In this document: in pieces, positions 1 to 8,706 of the stretch
Layout: each line of letters opens with the position of its first letter
Numbering within the stretch: position 1 is the first letter of the stretch
Origin: Burkholderia sp. SRS-W-2-2016
Lineage (GTDB): Bacteria > Pseudomonadota > Gammaproteobacteria > Burkholderiales > Burkholderiaceae
Direction: 5' to 3'
DNA: 64,000 bases
Assembly (NCBI RefSeq): GCF_001931485.1
Contig: NZ_MSDV01000023.1
Span: forward strand, 186,001 to 250,000
Notes under the pieces: model-generated
Told to the model about the DNA's origin: nothing
What the model saw: only the letters and a program-made list of their open reading frames with translations
Database searches by the model: none
Program-made: the position numbers and the translations under genes

Positions 1-234
1 TCGGCCGCGCGCGGCAAGACGCGTCAGGTCGGCACCGTCAGCGGCGGCTGGCCGCGCACCGCCGAAGTCGCGGTGACCACGCGCAAAGGCAGCGGACTCG
101 CGGCGCCGGTGACGATCGCGCTGAACGATCTGATCGGCAATGGCCAGTACCGCTCGGTGCTCGAGCGCTGGAATCTCGGCTCGGAAGCGATCGAGAAAGC
201 CGCGACCAATCCGCCCGGCCTGCCGAAATCCTGA
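1..234 (+). CDS. Extracellular substrate-binding protein of an ABC importer, C-terminal fragment
   Basis: Open from the first base of the window to a TGA at 232-234; the 5' part lies outside. The 77 visible residues end in NPPGLPKS and match the C-terminus of the binding protein at 4564-5517 (shared VGT, GWP, TRKG, SEA and NPPGLPK blocks). It is therefore a paralogous family-3 (polar amino acid type) periplasmic binding protein. Position directly before the flavin monooxygenases suggests it belongs to the same organosulfur import unit. The substrate is not deducible from this fragment. Confidence 0.8.
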   Translation, partial: SAARGKTRQVGTVSGGWPRTAEVAVTTRKGSGLAAPVTIALNDLIGNGQYRSVLERWNLGSEAIEKAATNPPGLPKS

Positions 235-280
235 ACCCGCCAGCGCGTCTCGTCTCTCTTCTTTGCCTATTCGCTATCCC

Positions 281-1282
281 ATGACTTATTCGCTTTCGTT
301 ACTGGATAAAAGCCCGATCGCCGCCGGCGCGAGCGCGGCCGACGCGCTGCGCTTCACGGTCGCGCTCGCGAAACGCGCCGAAGTACTCGGCTTCAAACGC
401 TTCTGGGTCGCCGAACATCACGGCGCGCCGGGTCTTGCGAGTTCCGCGCCGGAACTGGTGGTCGCGCATCTGCTCGCGCACACGTCGCGGATCCGGGTCG
501 GCTCGGGCGGCGTGATGTTGCAGCACTACAGCCCGTTCAAGGTCGCCGAATCGTTCAAGCTGCTGGCGGCGCTCGCGCCGGGCCGCGTCGATCTCGGCGT
601 CGGCAAGGCGCCCGGCGGACTGCCGCAAACCACCCGGGCACTGCAATGGCTGCACGACCGGCACAACAAGCCGGGCTTCGACACGCAGCTCGCGCAACTC
701 GATGCGTTTCTCGGCGACGGCGTCGACGCGGACCATCCGTTAGCGGGCGCGCTCGCTTTTCCGGTGGCGCCCGCTCCAGTCGAACGCATCGTGCTGGGCG
801 GCAGTCCCGACAGCGCAGCACTCGCGGCGCGCCAGGGCTGGCAGTTCTGCTACGCCGGCCATTTCAATGGCGACGAAGCGAATATCGAACGCACGGTGCA
901 GACGTATCGCGACGCGAGTGGCCGCGCGCCGTTGCTCGCGCTGTACGCGCTCGCCGCCGCGACGCGCGACGAAGCGGAGCGGCTCAGCGGTCCGCTGCGG
1001 GTTTTCCGTCTGCAACTGGCCGGCGGCCAGAGCGTGAATTTGCCGAGCGTCGAAGCCGCGCAGGAGTACGCGCGGCAAGCGGGCGTGAGCGACTACACGC
1101 TCGAAGAGCGTCGTCCGCACGTGGTCAAAGGCACGGCCGAAGACGTGCGCGAGCAGCTGGACACGCTGAGCCATCGCTACGGCATCGACGAATTCGTGAT
1201 CGATTCGCCGCTGCAACACTATCCGGCGCGCCTGCGCTCGGTCGAGCTGCTCGGCGGCACGATCGAGCCCGCGTATGCGTGA
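281..1282 (+). CDS. LLM-class flavin-dependent oxidoreductase, MsnO8-like
   Basis: A 333-residue luciferase-like monooxygenase fold. It begins MTYSLSLLDKSPIAAG, the LD(K/Q)SPI opening typical of the MsnO8 subgroup, followed by FWVAEHHG and GSGGVMLQHY, which build the flavin pocket of this superfamily. The ATG at 281 is chosen because the family N-terminus starts there; an upstream in-frame extension to 140 has no family match. Members oxidise small organics with reduced FMN, often sulfur compounds. The next gene is a second flavin monooxygenase 39 bp downstream, so one operon for C-S or C-N bond cleavage is likely. The exact substrate is inference. Confidence 0.85.
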   Translation: MTYSLSLLDKSPIAAGASAADALRFTVALAKRAEVLGFKRFWVAEHHGAPGLASSAPELVVAHLLAHTSRIRVGSGGVMLQHYSPFKVAESFKLLAALAPGRVDLGVGKAPGGLPQTTRALQWLHDRHNKPGFDTQLAQLDAFLGDGVDADHPLAGALAFPVAPAPVERIVLGGSPDSAALAARQGWQFCYAGHFNGDEANIERTVQTYRDASGRAPLLALYALAAATRDEAERLSGPLRVFRLQLAGGQSVNLPSVEAAQEYARQAGVSDYTLEERRPHVVKGTAEDVREQLDTLSHRYGIDEFVIDSPLQHYPARLRSVELLGGTIEPAYA

Positions 1283-1321
1283 CCTTTCCCAACGACCCTT
1301 CATCGATTCGCGGACGATCCC

Positions 1322-2686
1322 ATGAGTACTCGCAAACTCAATCTCGGCATCATGCTGCAAGGCGCCGGCAGCCATATGAATTCGTGGAAGCATCCGGCCG
1401 GTCCCGCCGACGCGAGCGTGAACCTGAAGTTCTTCGTCGATACGGTACGCAAGGCCGAGGCGTTCGGAATTTCGTTCGCGTTCGTCGCGGACGGGCTGTA
1501 TATCAACGAGAAGTCGATCCCGCATTTTCTGAACCGCTTCGAACCGATCTCGATCCTGTCGGCACTCGCGACGGTCACGTCGAAGATCGGGCTCGCGGGC
1601 ACCGTGTCGACGTCGTATAGCGATCCGTTTACGGTCGCGCGTCAGTTCGCGTCGCTCGATCTGATCAGCGGCGGCCGGGCGGGCTGGAACGTGGTGACGA
1701 CGCCGCTCGAAGGCACCGCTAAAAACTACGGCGGCTCGCATCCGGAACATGCATTGCGCTACGAAATCGCCGACGAATACCTGAACGTCGCGCAAGGGCT
1801 GTGGGATAGTTGGGACGACGATGCATTCGTGCGCGAACGCGAGAGCGGGGTGTTTTTCGAGCGCGACAAGCTGCATACGCTGAATCACGAAGGCCAGTTC
1901 TTTCAGGTCGCGGGGCCGCTCAATATCCAGCGCTCGGCGCAGGGGCAGCCGGTGATCTTCCAGGCCGGATCGTCGGATGCGGGCATCGGGCTGGCCGGCA
2001 AATACGCTGACGCGGTGTTTACGCATTCGGTGTCGCTCGAAGAAACCCGCGCGTTTGCACAGCGCGTGAAAGACAGCGCGGTCGAACACGGTCGCAGCCG
2101 CGATGATGTGAAAATTTTCCCGGGTATCAGCCCGATCGTCGGCGCGACGCCCGAAGAAGCGGAAGAGAAGTACCGCGCAATTCGCGAACTGTTGACGATA
2201 GACGAAGCGCTCGCGTACCTGGGCCGCTATTTCGATCACCACGACTTCACCCAATATCCGCTCGACGAACCGTTCCCCGAGTTGGGCGAGATAGGCCGCA
2301 ACAGTTTTCGTTCGACCACCGACCGCATCAAGGCTGACGCCCTCAAGAAGGGCTCGACGCTGCGCGAAGTCGCACTCGAAGTCGCGACGCCACGCACGCA
2401 TTTTCTCGGCACGCCCGCGCAGATTGCCGACGAACTGATCCGCTGGCTCGACGCGGGCGCCGCAGACGGTTTTATTCTCGGCTTCGCGGTGCAGGCGCAA
2501 GGTCTCGACGATTTCGTGCGCTATGTGGTGCCCGAACTCGAACAGCGCGGCCGCTACGAGCGCACGCTGACGGGCGCGACGTTGCGCGATCACCTTGGTT
2601 TGCCGCGCAAGGCGAGCCGTTACGCGACGGCGGCACCGGCACCGGCACCGGCACCGGAACTGGCGGCCGTGGCCGCAGCGGCCTGA
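1322..2686 (+). CDS. FMN-dependent monooxygenase, NtaA/SnaA/DszA (DmoA) family
   Basis: A 454-residue bacterial luciferase-like protein of the larger NtaA/SnaA/DszA class. It starts RKLNLGIMLQGAGSH, contains the SGGRAGWNVVTT block diagnostic of this subfamily, then YEIADEYLNVAQGLWDSW and FQAGSSDAG. These enzymes use FMNH2 from a separate reductase to attack nitrilotriacetate, dimethyl sulfide or dibenzothiophene sulfone. The surrounding sulfonate-type transporters favour an organosulfur substrate (inference). No flavin reductase gene is nearby. The C-terminus ends in an Ala-Pro run encoded by a hexanucleotide repeat. It is followed 19 bp later by the fused ABC importer gene. Confidence 0.88.
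   Translation: MSTRKLNLGIMLQGAGSHMNSWKHPAGPADASVNLKFFVDTVRKAEAFGISFAFVADGLYINEKSIPHFLNRFEPISILSALATVTSKIGLAGTVSTSYSDPFTVARQFASLDLISGGRAGWNVVTTPLEGTAKNYGGSHPEHALRYEIADEYLNVAQGLWDSWDDDAFVRERESGVFFERDKLHTLNHEGQFFQVAGPLNIQRSAQGQPVIFQAGSSDAGIGLAGKYADAVFTHSVSLEETRAFAQRVKDSAVEHGRSRDDVKIFPGISPIVGATPEEAEEKYRAIRELLTIDEALAYLGRYFDHHDFTQYPLDEPFPELGEIGRNSFRSTTDRIKADALKKGSTLREVALEVATPRTHFLGTPAQIADELIRWLDAGAADGFILGFAVQAQGLDDFVRYVVPELEQRGRYERTLTGATLRDHLGLPRKASRYATAAPAPAPAPELAAVAAAA
2632..2655 (+). repeat. Hexanucleotide microsatellite (GGCACC)x4
   Basis: Four perfect tandem copies of GGCACC lie in the last codons of the preceding monooxygenase gene and encode the Ala-Pro tail. The length is a multiple of three, so copy-number change would alter tail length without a frameshift. 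Confidence 0.9.
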
Positions 2687-2705
2687 GCGAGCGGAGTAGA
2701 CCACG

Positions 2706-4544
2706 ATGAACGACACCGCAAAACTCGCCAACCCGCCACTCGCCGCCGCGCACGCCGACTCCCCACGCGAGCGCGACCACTACCGGATCGTGCCGGCGAG
2801 GCACCGCGCGCGCACGCTCGGCACCGTTGCGGCGGCGGCGCTGATCGGCCTCGTGCTGCATTCGGTACTCGTCAATCCGCGTTGGGGCTGGCCGGTATTC
2901 GCCGAGTGGTTTCTGTCCGAGCCGGTACTGTCCGGGCTCGGCCGCACCTTGCTATTGACCGCGCTCGGCGCGGTGCTCGGCTTCGCGCTCGGCATTCCGC
3001 TCGCGCTCGCGCGCGTTTCGCGGTCGCCGTTGCTGGCCGGTTGCGCGTGGGCATTCGTGTGGCTGTTCCGCTCGATTCCGCTGATCGTGCTGCTGCTGAT
3101 CCTGAACAATCTCGGCTATCTGTACGAAACCGTGCGGCTCGGCGTACCGTTCACGAGCGTAGTACTGCTCGACGTGCCGACTACCGAGTTGATCAGTCCA
3201 TTCCTCGCCGCGGTGCTCGGCCTGACGCTGAATCACGCGGCGTTTTCGGCGGAAGTGATACGCGGCGGGATTCAGTCGGTCGATCACGGCCAGCTCGAAG
3301 CGGCCGCCGCGCTCGGCTTGCCGCGCGAACGGCAGGCGTGGCGCATCGTGCTGCCGCAGGCGATGCGCGCGATCGTGCCGACCGCGTTCAACGATCTGAT
3401 CGCGCTCGCGAAAGGTTCGTCGATGGTGTACGTGCTCGCGATGCCGGAGTTGTTCTATACGGTGCAGATCATTTACCGGCGCAATCTCGAAGTGATTCCG
3501 CTGCTGATGGTCGCGACGGTCTGGTATCTGATCATTCTGACCGTGCTGTCCGCGCTGCAGGTGTATGTGGAGCGGCATTTCTCGCGCGGCGTGAAGCGCA
3601 ATACTGCGCCGTCTGTTTTCGCCGGGTTGCTGAAATACGTGGGTCTCGCGCGCGGCGGCAACGAAGCGCGCGTCGCCGCACGAGTTGTGACGAAGGCGGA
3701 CGCGCAAGCGGTTAGCGCCGCCGCTAATGCCAAAGCCGCCGCCACTGCCACCGCTTCGCCGCAACGCTGGGCCGATCAGCGCGATGGCGCGCGCATCGTG
3801 ATCCAGCAGGTATCGAAGAGCTTCGGCACGCTGAAAGTACTCGACAACGTGTCGCTGACGATGCATCCCGGCAGCGTCACCGTGATTCTCGGCCAGTCCG
3901 GTTCCGGCAAATCGACGTTGCTACGCACGATCAATCATCTCGAACGCGTCGACTCCGGCCTGATCGATATCGACGGCGAGCTGATCGGTTATCGCCGCGA
4001 CGGCGCCACGTTATACGAACTGAAAGAGAAAGAGATTCTGCGCCGCCGCGTCGAAGTCGGCATGGTGTTCCAGAACTTCAATCTGTTTCCGCATCTGACC
4101 GTGCTCGAAAACATCGTCGAGGCGCCGGTCGCATTGGGGCGCCTGTCGCGCGCGGAAGCGGAAAGCCTCGCGTTGAGTCTGCTCGCGCGGGTCGGTCTCG
4201 AAGCGAAGGCGCATGCGTGGCCGCGTCAGCTGTCCGGCGGCCAGCAGCAGCGGGTCGCGATTGCGCGTGCGCTGGCGCTGAAGCCGAAGGTGCTGCTATT
4301 CGACGAACCGACGTCGGCGCTCGACCCGGAACTCGTCAACGAAGTACTCGACGTGATCAAGGCACTCGCGCGCTCCGGCACGACGATGGTGATCGTCACG
4401 CATGAAATCGGCTTTGCGCGCGAAGTCGCGGACAACATCGTCTTCATGGATCGCGGTCGCGTGGTCGAAGCGGGCCCGCCCGCGCAGGTACTGAATCAGC
4501 CGAGCCATCCGCGCACGCGCGAATTCCTGTCGCGTGTTCTGTGA
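2706..4544 (+). CDS. Fused ABC importer: polar amino acid-type permease plus ATPase in one chain
   Basis: A 612-residue protein with two halves. Residues about 35-300 form a HisM/GlnP-type permease with several hydrophobic helices and the cytoplasmic EAA loop (AAALGLPRERQAWRIVLPQA). After an Ala-rich linker (about 310-360), residues 365-612 form an ATPase with Walker A GQSGSGKST (396-404), signature LSGGQQQR (509-516) and Walker B LLFDEP (530-535). Normally these are two genes. It probably acts as a homodimer with the periplasmic binding protein encoded immediately downstream, whose possible GTG start overlaps its 3' end. Cystine, glutamine or sulfur amino acid transporters are the nearest families; the substrate is unknown. 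Confidence 0.9.
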   Translation: MNDTAKLANPPLAAAHADSPRERDHYRIVPARHRARTLGTVAAAALIGLVLHSVLVNPRWGWPVFAEWFLSEPVLSGLGRTLLLTALGAVLGFALGIPLALARVSRSPLLAGCAWAFVWLFRSIPLIVLLLILNNLGYLYETVRLGVPFTSVVLLDVPTTELISPFLAAVLGLTLNHAAFSAEVIRGGIQSVDHGQLEAAAALGLPRERQAWRIVLPQAMRAIVPTAFNDLIALAKGSSMVYVLAMPELFYTVQIIYRRNLEVIPLLMVATVWYLIILTVLSALQVYVERHFSRGVKRNTAPSVFAGLLKYVGLARGGNEARVAARVVTKADAQAVSAAANAKAAATATASPQRWADQRDGARIVIQQVSKSFGTLKVLDNVSLTMHPGSVTVILGQSGSGKSTLLRTINHLERVDSGLIDIDGELIGYRRDGATLYELKEKEILRRRVEVGMVFQNFNLFPHLTVLENIVEAPVALGRLSRAEAESLALSLLARVGLEAKAHAWPRQLSGGQQQRVAIARALALKPKVLLFDEPTSALDPELVNEVLDVIKALARSGTTMVIVTHEIGFAREVADNIVFMDRGRVVEAGPPAQVLNQPSHPRTREFLSRVL

Positions 4545-4563
4545 ACGCATTACGAACCTGGCC

Positions 4564-5517
4564 ATGCCCAATCGACGTCAATTCATTCTCACCGGCAGTG
4601 CGCTCGGCGCTCTGCTGCTGCGCAACTCGTTCGAACTTGCCCACGCGGCACCCACGCCGCGCGACACGGTCGACCTGAGTCCGCAGCAGCCGAACCGGAT
4701 CCGCGTGCAAAAGAATCCGGCTGCACTCACGGCGCTCGGCAATCAGCACCGCTTCGCGAAAGACGGCTATTTCACGGTCGGCATCACGCCGCACGTGCCG
4801 CCGACCGCGACCTATGCAACCGATGCGCGTACCGTCGTCGGCGCCGATCCCGATTACGCGCAATTGATTGCCGATTCGCTCGGCCTGAAGCTGAACCTCG
4901 TGCCGATCGCATGGGCCGACTGGCCGCTCGGTCTGGGTTCCGGCAAATACGACGCGGTGATCTCGAACGTCGGCGTGACCGAGCAGCGCAAGGAGAAGTT
5001 CGACTTCACGACTTACCGGCAGGGGCTGCACGGTTTCTATGTGAGAACCGCGAGTCCGATCAGAAAGATCGCGCAGCCGCAGGACGTGGCCGGACTGCGG
5101 CTGATTACGTCGTCGGGGACCAATCAGGAGAAGATCATCCTCGAATGGAACCGGCGCAACATCGCGAACGGACTGAAGCCGGTCGAGTTCCAGTACTTCG
5201 ACGACGATGCCGCGAGCCGCATCGCGCTGCTGTCGGGCCGCGCCGATGTCGAATTCAATCCGAACGCGCCGCTCGCGTACGACGCGGCCACCACCGGCGC
5301 GATCCGCGAAGTCGGCACGCTGAACGCCGGCTGGCCGGCCCGCTCGGATGTCGCGATCGCGACCCGCAAGGGCGGCGGCCTGATGGATGCGTTGACGGTC
5401 GCGACCAACGGTCTGATCGCCGACGGCACCTACCGGCGCTCGCTCGCGCTATGGGGCATCGAGTCGGAAGCGTTGCCGCGTTCAGAGAGCAATCCGCCGG
5501 GACTGCCGAAGTTCTGA
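4564..5517 (+). CDS. ABC transporter substrate-binding protein, family 3, with Tat-like signal
   Basis: A 317-residue periplasmic binding protein. ATG 4564 is chosen because it gives an immediate signal sequence, NRRQFILTGSALGALLL, with a twin-arginine-like motif and a likely cleavage after AHA. An in-frame GTG at 4534 overlaps the previous gene but only adds charged residues. The mature part has the family-3 pattern: YFTVGITPHVPP, VGADPDYAQLIADSLGLKL, DAVISNVGVTEQRKEKFDFTTY. It presumably feeds the fused permease/ATPase just upstream. It is a paralog of the truncated gene at the window start. Confidence 0.88.
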   Translation: MPNRRQFILTGSALGALLLRNSFELAHAAPTPRDTVDLSPQQPNRIRVQKNPAALTALGNQHRFAKDGYFTVGITPHVPPTATYATDARTVVGADPDYAQLIADSLGLKLNLVPIAWADWPLGLGSGKYDAVISNVGVTEQRKEKFDFTTYRQGLHGFYVRTASPIRKIAQPQDVAGLRLITSSGTNQEKIILEWNRRNIANGLKPVEFQYFDDDAASRIALLSGRADVEFNPNAPLAYDAATTGAIREVGTLNAGWPARSDVAIATRKGGGLMDALTVATNGLIADGTYRRSLALWGIESEALPRSESNPPGLPKF

Positions 5518-5702
5518 CGCGCTGAAAGAAGGATGAAAGGCGGCGCGCCGTAGGCCGCGACACGTTGCAGCGGCGGGTTTATCACTTCAGCAGATAACCG
5601 TATCGGATTTGCTTCGTTGGCTTTGCGCGCGCCGGCCGGTACATTCGTCGGACTATCCGCGCCGTTAAGCGCCCGCTGAACCGATCCGACGAAGAGCCTC
5701 CC

Positions 5703-6644
5703 GTGACGACGACTACCGCTGCTGCCTCTGTTGCTACGCCCACCGCGTCTATCGCATCCACCACGCCCGCCGCGGACCGCGCGGTGTCCGCCCAATCCTT
5801 CGAGATCCGCCCGTTCGACGCGCCGCTCGGCGCCGAAGTAATCGGTCTCGATCTGAGCCAACCGCTCGATGCGCACGATTTCGCGCGCCTGCACCTCGCG
5901 CATCTGAATCATCACGTGCTGGTGTTTCGCGATCAGCGCATCACGCCGCAACAGCAGATCGCGTTCAGCCGCCGCTTCGGCCCGCTGCAGATTCATGTGC
6001 TGCATCAGTTCGGGTTGCCAGGTTATCCGGAGGTGCTGGTGGTGTCGAACATCATCGAGAACGGCCAGCCGATCGGTCTCGGCGATGCCGGTCATTACTG
6101 GCACTCGGACCTTTCATACAAGGAGAAGCCGAGCCTGGGTTCGCTGCTGCACGCGCAGGAGTTGCCGGCGGAAGGCGGTGATACGCTGTTCGCGAACATG
6201 CACCTCGCGTGGGACACGTTGCCCGCGCATCTGCGCAGCGCGGTGCAAGGGCGCAGCGCCGAGCACACGTACCTGGCGAAATACGCGGAACTGCAAAAGC
6301 GCAGCCCGTGGCGGCCGAATCTGTCGGCCGAGCAGATCGCCCAGGTGAAACCGGTCGTGCATCCGATCGTGCGCACGCACCCGGAAACGGGCCGCAAGGC
6401 GCTGTTCGTCAGCGAGCATTTCACGACTCGCGTGATCGGCGTGCCGGAAGACGAGAGCCGCGCATTGCTCGCCGAACTGTTCGCGCACAGCGTGCGGCCC
6501 GAGCATCTGTACCGGCATCGCTGGACCGCGCACGACATGGTGTTCTGGGACAACCGCTCGCTGATGCATCTGGCCGCCGGCACGCCCGATCATCTGCGCC
6601 GCAAGCTGTATCGCACGACGATCGAAGGCGACGTGCCGTTCTGA
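5703..6644 (+). CDS. TauD/TfdA-family Fe(II)/2-oxoglutarate dioxygenase
   Basis: A 313-residue dioxygenase. The iron triad is visible: H134 and D136 in HYWHSDLSY, and a distal His in WDNRSLMHLAAG. The 2-oxoglutarate-binding Arg is in RRKLYRTTIEG near the C-terminus. Members hydroxylate taurine, alkylsulfonates, sulfate esters or phenoxyacetates, releasing sulfite or sulfate from sulfur substrates. It starts at GTG 5703 with a Thr/Ala-rich low-complexity first 30 residues; a later start is possible. The three genes that follow encode a TauABC/SsuABC-type importer, so an organosulfonate or sulfate ester is the likely substrate (inference). Confidence 0.88.
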   Translation: MTTTTAAASVATPTASIASTTPAADRAVSAQSFEIRPFDAPLGAEVIGLDLSQPLDAHDFARLHLAHLNHHVLVFRDQRITPQQQIAFSRRFGPLQIHVLHQFGLPGYPEVLVVSNIIENGQPIGLGDAGHYWHSDLSYKEKPSLGSLLHAQELPAEGGDTLFANMHLAWDTLPAHLRSAVQGRSAEHTYLAKYAELQKRSPWRPNLSAEQIAQVKPVVHPIVRTHPETGRKALFVSEHFTTRVIGVPEDESRALLAELFAHSVRPEHLYRHRWTAHDMVFWDNRSLMHLAAGTPDHLRRKLYRTTIEGDVPF

Positions 6645-6701
6645 GCAGCGCGCTTCTATTACAAGCACACCGATACACACCGCCCGCCGACTGGAGTCGC
6701 A

Positions 6702-7790
6702 ATGCCGAGCCTGATTCGTCCGACCGCCGCACGGCCGTCGTTTACTCGCCGTAGCCGCCATAGCGGCCATTTCCGCCATTTCCGCCGTTTAACCGCGCTA
6801 TTGCTGAGCCTCACGACCGGCGCGGCGAGTCTCGCCGTCACCGCGCCCGCGCACGCCGAAGGCCAGATCCGCGTGGCCGAACAGTTCGGCATCGTCTACC
6901 TGCTGCTGAACGTCGCGCGCGATCAGCATTTCATCGAGACCGAAGGCCGCAAGCAGGGCCTCGATATCAAGGTCGATTGGGTCAAGCTGTCGGGCGGCGC
7001 GGCGGTCAACGACGCGTTGCTGTCGGGCGCGATCGATATCGCCGGTGCCGGCGTCGGTCCGCTGCTGACGATCTGGGACCGCACGCACGGCAAACAGAAC
7101 GTGAAGGGCGTCGCGTCGCTCGGCAATCTGCCGTACTACCTGATCAGCAACGATCCGAACGTGAAGACGATCGCCGACTTCTCGCCGAAGGACCGGATCG
7201 CGTTGCCGGCGGTGAACGTGTCGGTGCAGTCGCGCGTGCTGCAATACGCGGCGGCCAAACGCTGGGGCGACAAGGAATACGACCGGCTCGACAAGTACAC
7301 CCAGGCATTGCCGCATCCGGACGCGGCGGCGGCGATCATCGCGGGCCGCACTGAAATTACCGGCCACTTCGGCAATCCGCCGTTCCAGGAGCAGGAGCTG
7401 GCCGGCAATCCGAAAGCGCATATCGTGCTCAGTTCTTACGACGTGCTCGGCGGCCCGAGTTCGGCCACCGTGCTGTACGCGACCGAGAAATTCCGCCGCG
7501 ACAATCCGAAGACCTATCGCGCGTTCGTCGATGGGCTGGCCGATGCGGCGAAGTACGTCAACGCGAATCCGCAAGGCGCGGCCGATATCTATATCCGCGC
7601 CAATCAGTCGAAGATCGATCGCGATCTGCTGGTGAAGATCATCACTAACCCGCAGGTGCAGTTCAAGATCGTCCCGCAGAACACCGTCGGGCTCGCGCAG
7701 TTCATGCATCGCGTCGGCGTGATCAGGAACGAACCGAAGTCGTGGCAGGACTACTTCTTCGACGATCCGGCGACCGCGGCGGGGAGCTGA
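6702..7790 (+). CDS. ABC transporter substrate-binding protein, sulfonate/nitrate/taurine type
   Basis: A 362-residue SsuA/TauA-like binding protein. A long basic N-region (many Arg and His) precedes a hydrophobic stretch ALLLSLTTGAASLAV and an AHA cleavage site near residue 52. The mature part has RVAEQFGIVYLLLNVARD and VDWVKLSGGAAVNDALLSGAIDIAGAG, the ligand-domain pattern of this family. GGAG about 7 bases before ATG 6702 supports the start. It lies between the dioxygenase and its ATPase/permease genes and should deliver the same substrate to them. Confidence 0.87.
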   Translation: MPSLIRPTAARPSFTRRSRHSGHFRHFRRLTALLLSLTTGAASLAVTAPAHAEGQIRVAEQFGIVYLLLNVARDQHFIETEGRKQGLDIKVDWVKLSGGAAVNDALLSGAIDIAGAGVGPLLTIWDRTHGKQNVKGVASLGNLPYYLISNDPNVKTIADFSPKDRIALPAVNVSVQSRVLQYAAAKRWGDKEYDRLDKYTQALPHPDAAAAIIAGRTEITGHFGNPPFQEQELAGNPKAHIVLSSYDVLGGPSSATVLYATEKFRRDNPKTYRAFVDGLADAAKYVNANPQGAADIYIRANQSKIDRDLLVKIITNPQVQFKIVPQNTVGLAQFMHRVGVIRNEPKSWQDYFFDDPATAAGS

Positions 7791-7839
7791 GGATGAATCC
7801 GCCGGTTTTGAATTCGAATCACTCGCGGGAGGCGCTCTG

Positions 7840-8706
7840 ATGGTGGCCAATCCTAAGTTTCTATTTCCGCACGACGCGGCGCAAACCAATGCGGCAACTA
7901 CCGTGGCAACCACAGCCGCAACCACACCCGCAACCAGCGGCAAACTGCTGACGGTCGAGAACCTGAGCCTCGAATACCGGACCCGCGAGCGCATCGTGCG
8001 CGCGACCCACGACGTCAGTTTCGACGTCTACGGCGGCGACCGTTTCGTATTGCTCGGTCCGTCCGGCTGCGGCAAGTCGACGTTGTTGAAAGCGGTTGCG
8101 GGCTTCATCGAACCGAGCGCCGGCAGTATCTCGCTCGACGGTCAGCGAGTGCGCGGACCGGGCGCCGACCGGATCGTCGTGTTTCAGGAATTCGACCAGT
8201 TGCCGCCGTGGAAAACGGTCGTGCAGAACATCGCGTTTCCGTTGCGGGTCGCGAAGAAGCTGTCGAAGGCGGAAGCGCACGAACGCGCGCTGCATTACCT
8301 CGACAAGGTCGGACTCGCCGCATTCGCGAATGCGTATCCGCACACGCTGTCGGGCGGGATGAAGCAGCGTGTCGCGATTGCGCGGGCGCTCGCGATGCAG
8401 CCGCGCGTGCTGCTGATGGACGAACCGTTTGCCGCGCTCGATGCACTGACGCGCCGCAAGATGCAGGAAGAACTGCTGCGGCTGTGGGAAGAGGTCCGCT
8501 TCACGCTGCTGTTCGTCACGCATTCGATCGAAGAGGCGCTGGTGGTCGGCAACCGGATTTTGCTGTTGTCGCCGCATCCGGGCCGCGTGCGCGCGGAACT
8601 GAACAGTCACCAGTATTCGCAGGACAGTTTCGGCCGCGCGGATTTTCAGCGCAGCGTCGCGCGCATTCATCATCTGTTGTTCGACCCGGCGGAGGCCGTG
8701 CAATGA
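7840..8706 (+). CDS. ABC transporter ATP-binding protein, NitT/TauT family
   Basis: A 288-residue ATPase. Walker A GPSGCGKST, the Q-loop in VVFQEFDQLPPWKTV, signature LSGGMKQRVAIARA, Walker B VLLMDEPF and a switch His in FVTHSIEEA are all intact. The GGMKQR signature and PPW Q-loop are typical of SsuB/TauB proteins. An N-terminal stretch of about 30 residues is a Thr/Ala repeat (VATTAATTPAT) encoded by imperfect GCAACCAC repeats and looks dispensable. Its stop overlaps the permease ATG by 4 bp. Confidence 0.9.
   Translation: MVANPKFLFPHDAAQTNAATTVATTAATTPATSGKLLTVENLSLEYRTRERIVRATHDVSFDVYGGDRFVLLGPSGCGKSTLLKAVAGFIEPSAGSISLDGQRVRGPGADRIVVFQEFDQLPPWKTVVQNIAFPLRVAKKLSKAEAHERALHYLDKVGLAAFANAYPHTLSGGMKQRVAIARALAMQPRVLLMDEPFAALDALTRRKMQEELLRLWEEVRFTLLFVTHSIEEALVVGNRILLLSPHPGRVRAELNSHQYSQDSFGRADFQRSVARIHHLLFDPAEAVQ

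Noticed and set aside
740-2731. 663-residue open frame on the minus strand opposite the monooxygenase genes
   Set aside because: Arg/Ala-rich antisense shadow of real genes in high-GC DNA; no domain, no ribosome site.
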